NCBI GenBank assembly: GCA_044238735.1
Contig: JBIICS010000028.1
Location: 1-26,179 of the forward strand
Reading direction: 5' to 3'
Source: JBIICS01 sp044238735
GTDB taxonomy: Bacteria; Bacteroidota; Bacteroidia; UBA4408
DNA: 26,179 nucleotides
Positions 23,933-26,179 of the stretch are shown here, piece after piece. The translations under genes were made by a program, and so were the position numbers. Every line of letters starts with the position of its first letter. The first letter of the stretch is position 1. A model generated the notes under the pieces. That model searched no databases, was not told the DNA's origin, and worked only from the letters and a program-made list of their open reading frames with translations.

Positions 23933-24718
23933 CTAAGAATCAATAAAATTTTTCAAAATTCTTAAGCGATGAGAGTAATCTTTAATCTCTTCGTTATAAA
24001 TTCCAAAATGGTCAATTTTATCAATCCTCACTTTTCCGGAGGCATGGATAATATGATGATTAGCTAGGATAATACCCACATGTATAATCTTTCCCTCTTC
24101 GTTATCAAAAAAAGCCAAATCACCCTCTTTTGCTTCATCTAAAAAAGATAAGGTTTTTCCGGATTCGGCCTGCTGATAGGCATCTCTACATAAATTATAG
24201 CCGTTTAGCTTATAAACCAATTGTGTAAAACCACTGCAATCTATACCCAAAACCGATTTGCCTCCCCACATATAAGGAGTATTTAAAAATTCGAGGGCTT
24301 TTTCAACTATTCTTTGGCGTGTTCCCTTTACCGTGGTGTTAACTACATCTCCCTCGTAATTATATAAATGATCTACAATTTCAAAATTATCTTCCTCGTA
24401 ATTTGGCAATAAAGATCCCGCAACAACAGGAAAATGAATGTGTTGATTTTTATCTTCCATTACCGAAATAACATCATTAACTATGAAATTAGAATTTTGA
24501 TTAATGGAATTATATTGTTCCTCGGTTAAATCCTTGTATTGCTTGTTACTTATCCAGCAACGATAATTATCATCATGAACAATAATCTCTGCCCACTTTT
24601 CGGTTTTAGTGTATATAGAAAAAGTTTGACCAAACAAAAGCTGAGTTACCATTTCGCTTTTATCGCTGGCTTCCTTTCGACAAGGTATGATACTTAAGTT
24701 GCAAATCCCGTATTCCAT
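23933..24718 (-). CDS. C40 (NlpC/P60) peptidase with SH3-like domains, no signal peptide
   Basis: This 261-residue cysteine peptidase has SH3-like segments in its first half (about 1-65 and probably 80-125) and an NlpC/P60 domain at about 134-255. The catalytic residues are C161 in DCSGF, H213 in HVGI and H225 in HASG. Related enzymes cleave gamma-D-glutamyl-diamino acid bonds in murein peptides. There is no signal peptide: the N-terminus MEYGICNLSIIPC is not a hydrophobic export signal. That favours a cytoplasmic role in recycling murein peptides, as for YkfC-type enzymes, over cell-wall hydrolysis. It is upstream of dapD, which makes diaminopimelate, and divergent from ftsK. Confidence 0.88.
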   Translation of the reverse strand: MEYGICNLSIIPCRKEASDKSEMVTQLLFGQTFSIYTKTEKWAEIIVHDDNYRCWISNKQYKDLTEEQYNSINQNSNFIVNDVISVMEDKNQHIHFPVVAGSLLPNYEEDNFEIVDHLYNYEGDVVNTTVKGTRQRIVEKALEFLNTPYMWGGKSVLGIDCSGFTQLVYKLNGYNLCRDAYQQAESGKTLSFLDEAKEGDLAFFDNEEGKIIHVGIILANHHIIHASGKVRIDKIDHFGIYNEEIKDYSHRLRILKNFIDS

Positions 24719-24752
24719 GAATTCAGGTTGTTTTTAAAGTGTCAAATTAAAA

Positions 24753-24760
24753 CAAATTTA
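24753..24760 (-). promoter_or_regulatory. Candidate -7 box for the NlpC/P60 gene
   Basis: The minus strand reads TAAATTTG, an exact TAnnTTTG match, about 35 bases upstream of the ATG at 24718. No TTG is found at the expected 19-base distance, so this is half a promoter match. Confidence 0.35.
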
Positions 24761-24843
24761 ACATATTAACAAGCATTCCACTTATTAACATTTAAAATTT
24801 AATAATCCGGCAAAAACAGCCGTTATTAATGTTGAGGTATACT

Positions 24844-24851
24844 TATTTTTG
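24844..24851 (+). promoter_or_regulatory. Candidate -7 box for ftsK
   Basis: TATTTTTG is an exact TAnnTTTG match, 25 bases upstream of the ftsK TTG start. No TTG lies at the usual distance upstream. Transcription from it would begin around 24858, close to the ATG of a ten-codon open frame that overlaps the ftsK start. Confidence 0.35.
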
Positions 24852-24876
24852 ATTAAAATGCTTAACCTATTTTTAA

Positions 24877-26179
24877 TTGGAAGAAAATAAATTTAAAAAT
24901 AAAGCAAAGGAGACCGATATAGATTCAACCCCACCGGTAATTGAGGAGTATAAGCCAACAACTACTTCTAAGAAGAAAGCGCCTAAAAAGGTCGAAGCCA
25001 TCGAAAACACTAAATTATCGGTATTTAAGGAGGGAATAAATAAAATAAAGTCTTTTGTTAACGATGACCGAACAAAAAAGATAAGTGGTGTTTTTTTAAT
25101 ACTTTTTTCGGTTTATGCGACTGTGGCGTTTACTTCCTATTTGTTTACCTGGCAGGAAGATCAGAACATTATTTACAATCAATTTGTAAAAACCACGTTC
25201 GATGAGGAGATTCAGGCCCAAAATTGGTTAGGAAAAACTGGCGCCTATATTTCTCATCTTTTTATCCATAAATGGTTTGGGCTTTCCTCTTTTTTACTGT
25301 TACCTATATTATTTTTAAGTGGTTTTAAAAACCTATTCAATCTTTCGTTATTTCCGGTTGGGCGAGCAACGCGTCATTTAATGTTTTATACCCTTTGGAC
25401 TTCGGTGCTAATGGGAATGATTTTTAAAACACAGTTGTTTTATTTAGGTGGAGCGGTTGGTTTTCACACTGTACTTTGGCTTAATGGAATTTTAGGAAAT
25501 GTTGGAAGCATTCTCATTCTTTTGCTTTCCCTGATGGTGTTTATTATATTAGCATACAATCCCAGCTTTAAGTTACCCGAATTTTCGAATGTAGATTCAA
25601 AACTCGAACAGGGTGCAGAAGTATCGCCCGCTAAAGAGGATGAAACTAACGTTTACCGGAATAAAGTAGTAGATATTGATCCCTTGGATAAATCTAACCT
25701 CAACTTTGAAGAACCGGTTTTAATTTCTAAAGATCCAGAACTGGATGATAATCTAGAAAATGAATTTTTATTTGAAGAAAAAAAGGGGCAAGATGTTGAT
25801 TTACCCTTAAATGAGATCTCAAGCAAAGATGAACATGAACCTGAATTTGAAATTGAACAAATTGTTTCACCTGAAGTTGCTCCTATAGATCCGGATAAAG
25901 CCAATCTTGTTCAGAACCAAATAGAAAAAGATCGATTAGCCGGTATGCAGGAAGATCATGACGGCTTAAATTTGGAGGAGCTTGGAGAATATGACCCCAC
26001 TTTAGACTTAAGTAATTATCAATTTCCATCGGTTGAATTATTAAACCCATATGGAGGAGATAAATCAATAGAGATTAACAAACAAGAACTGGAGGACAAT
26101 AAAAACCGAATTGTAAAAACATTAGGTGATTATGGTATTACCATAGCTAAAATTAAAGCTAGCGTGGGACCTACTGTAA
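24877..26179 (+). CDS. ftsK: FtsK/SpoIIIE DNA translocase, N-terminal part (cut by window end)
   Basis: An open frame of 434 codons runs off the window edge. It has a Lys-rich cytoplasmic start (about 1-65), four transmembrane helices (about 67-90, 132-150, 166-182 and 200-226) forming the FtsK_4TM anchor, an acidic linker (about 235-385), and the beginning of the alpha domain, with NRIVKTLGDYGITIAKIKA then VGPTV at the edge. FtsK pumps chromosome ends at the septum during division. The motor domain is outside the window. The start must be TTG at 24877: a stop codon precedes it in frame, and the first in-frame ATG lies past the second membrane helix. It is divergent from the NlpC/P60 gene. 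Confidence 0.88.
   Translation, partial: MEENKFKNKAKETDIDSTPPVIEEYKPTTTSKKKAPKKVEAIENTKLSVFKEGINKIKSFVNDDRTKKISGVFLILFSVYATVAFTSYLFTWQEDQNIIYNQFVKTTFDEEIQAQNWLGKTGAYISHLFIHKWFGLSSFLLLPILFLSGFKNLFNLSLFPVGRATRHLMFYTLWTSVLMGMIFKTQLFYLGGAVGFHTVLWLNGILGNVGSILILLLSLMVFIILAYNPSFKLPEFSNVDSKLEQGAEVSPAKEDETNVYRNKVVDIDPLDKSNLNFEEPVLISKDPELDDNLENEFLFEEKKGQDVDLPLNEISSKDEHEPEFEIEQIVSPEVAPIDPDKANLVQNQIEKDRLAGMQEDHDGLNLEELGEYDPTLDLSNYQFPSVELLNPYGGDKSIEINKQELEDNKNRIVKTLGDYGITIAKIKASVGPTV

Noticed and set aside
25653..26068. Two minus-strand open frames near the window end
   Set aside because: Both lie opposite the continuous ftsK frame, which has recognisable membrane helices and the start of the alpha domain.
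1..26179. tRNA, rRNA, riboswitch, prophage or insertion sequence
   Set aside because: Every long gap was read on both strands. I found no cloverleaf or conserved riboswitch core (including upstream of ribH), no transposase and no integrase.

Overview
The window looks like a piece of chromosome from an AT-rich member of the Bacteroidota. The evidence is the Bat (Bacteroides aerotolerance-type) operon, an outer-membrane TPR/beta-propeller/OmpA protein, a TlpA-like protein with a large N-terminal region, a TerB-ABCG fusion, weak ribosome binding sites, several TTG starts, and promoter boxes of the TTG-N19-TAnnTTTG type used by this phylum. I see no rRNA, tRNA, CRISPR array, transposase or phage gene. 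The region is mostly core metabolism and envelope genes, with an accessory polyhydroxyalkanoate (PHA) locus in the middle.

Layout. 1-0.9 kb (-): ttcA, tRNA 2-thiolation. 1.1-6.7 kb (+): a tightly packed moxR / DUF58 / single-pass membrane protein / batA / batB / batC operon that stops before any batD or batE. 6.7-11.7 kb (-): deoC, a PorE-like OmpA-family protein, coaD and a secreted TlpA-like protein that has lost its CxxC; these look co-transcribed. 12.0-14.9 kb (-): a membrane TPR protein, ribH and a secreted cupin in one unit behind a very good promoter, then a fatty acid desaturase after a 102-base gap. 14.9-18.1 kb: the PHA locus, with phaJ (-) divergent from phaE-phaC (+), a terminator-like hairpin between phaE and phaC, and a strong terminator after phaC. 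18.2-21.3 kb (+): a 1029-residue TerB/FHA-like/ABCG transporter fusion. 21.3-24.7 kb (-): a small lipoprotein, pdxA, dapD and a cytoplasmic NlpC/P60 peptidase, with an inverted-repeat element between dapD and pdxA. 24.9 kb to the end (+): the N-terminal part of ftsK, cut by the window edge.

How the parts fit. PhaJ should turn trans-2-enoyl-CoA from beta-oxidation into (R)-3-hydroxyacyl-CoA, which the class III synthase PhaC/PhaE polymerises. No phaA or phaB is present here, so the sequence suggests a fatty-acid-fed storage pathway. The Bat proteins would form a MoxR-driven membrane VWA complex. PdxA, RibH, CoaD and DapD are biosynthetic housekeeping for PLP, riboflavin, CoA and lysine/diaminopimelate. 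The best candidates for something less described are the PHA locus with its internal terminator and repeat-bearing PhaE, the TerB-ABCG fusion, the short Bat operon, and the redox-dead TlpA-like protein.
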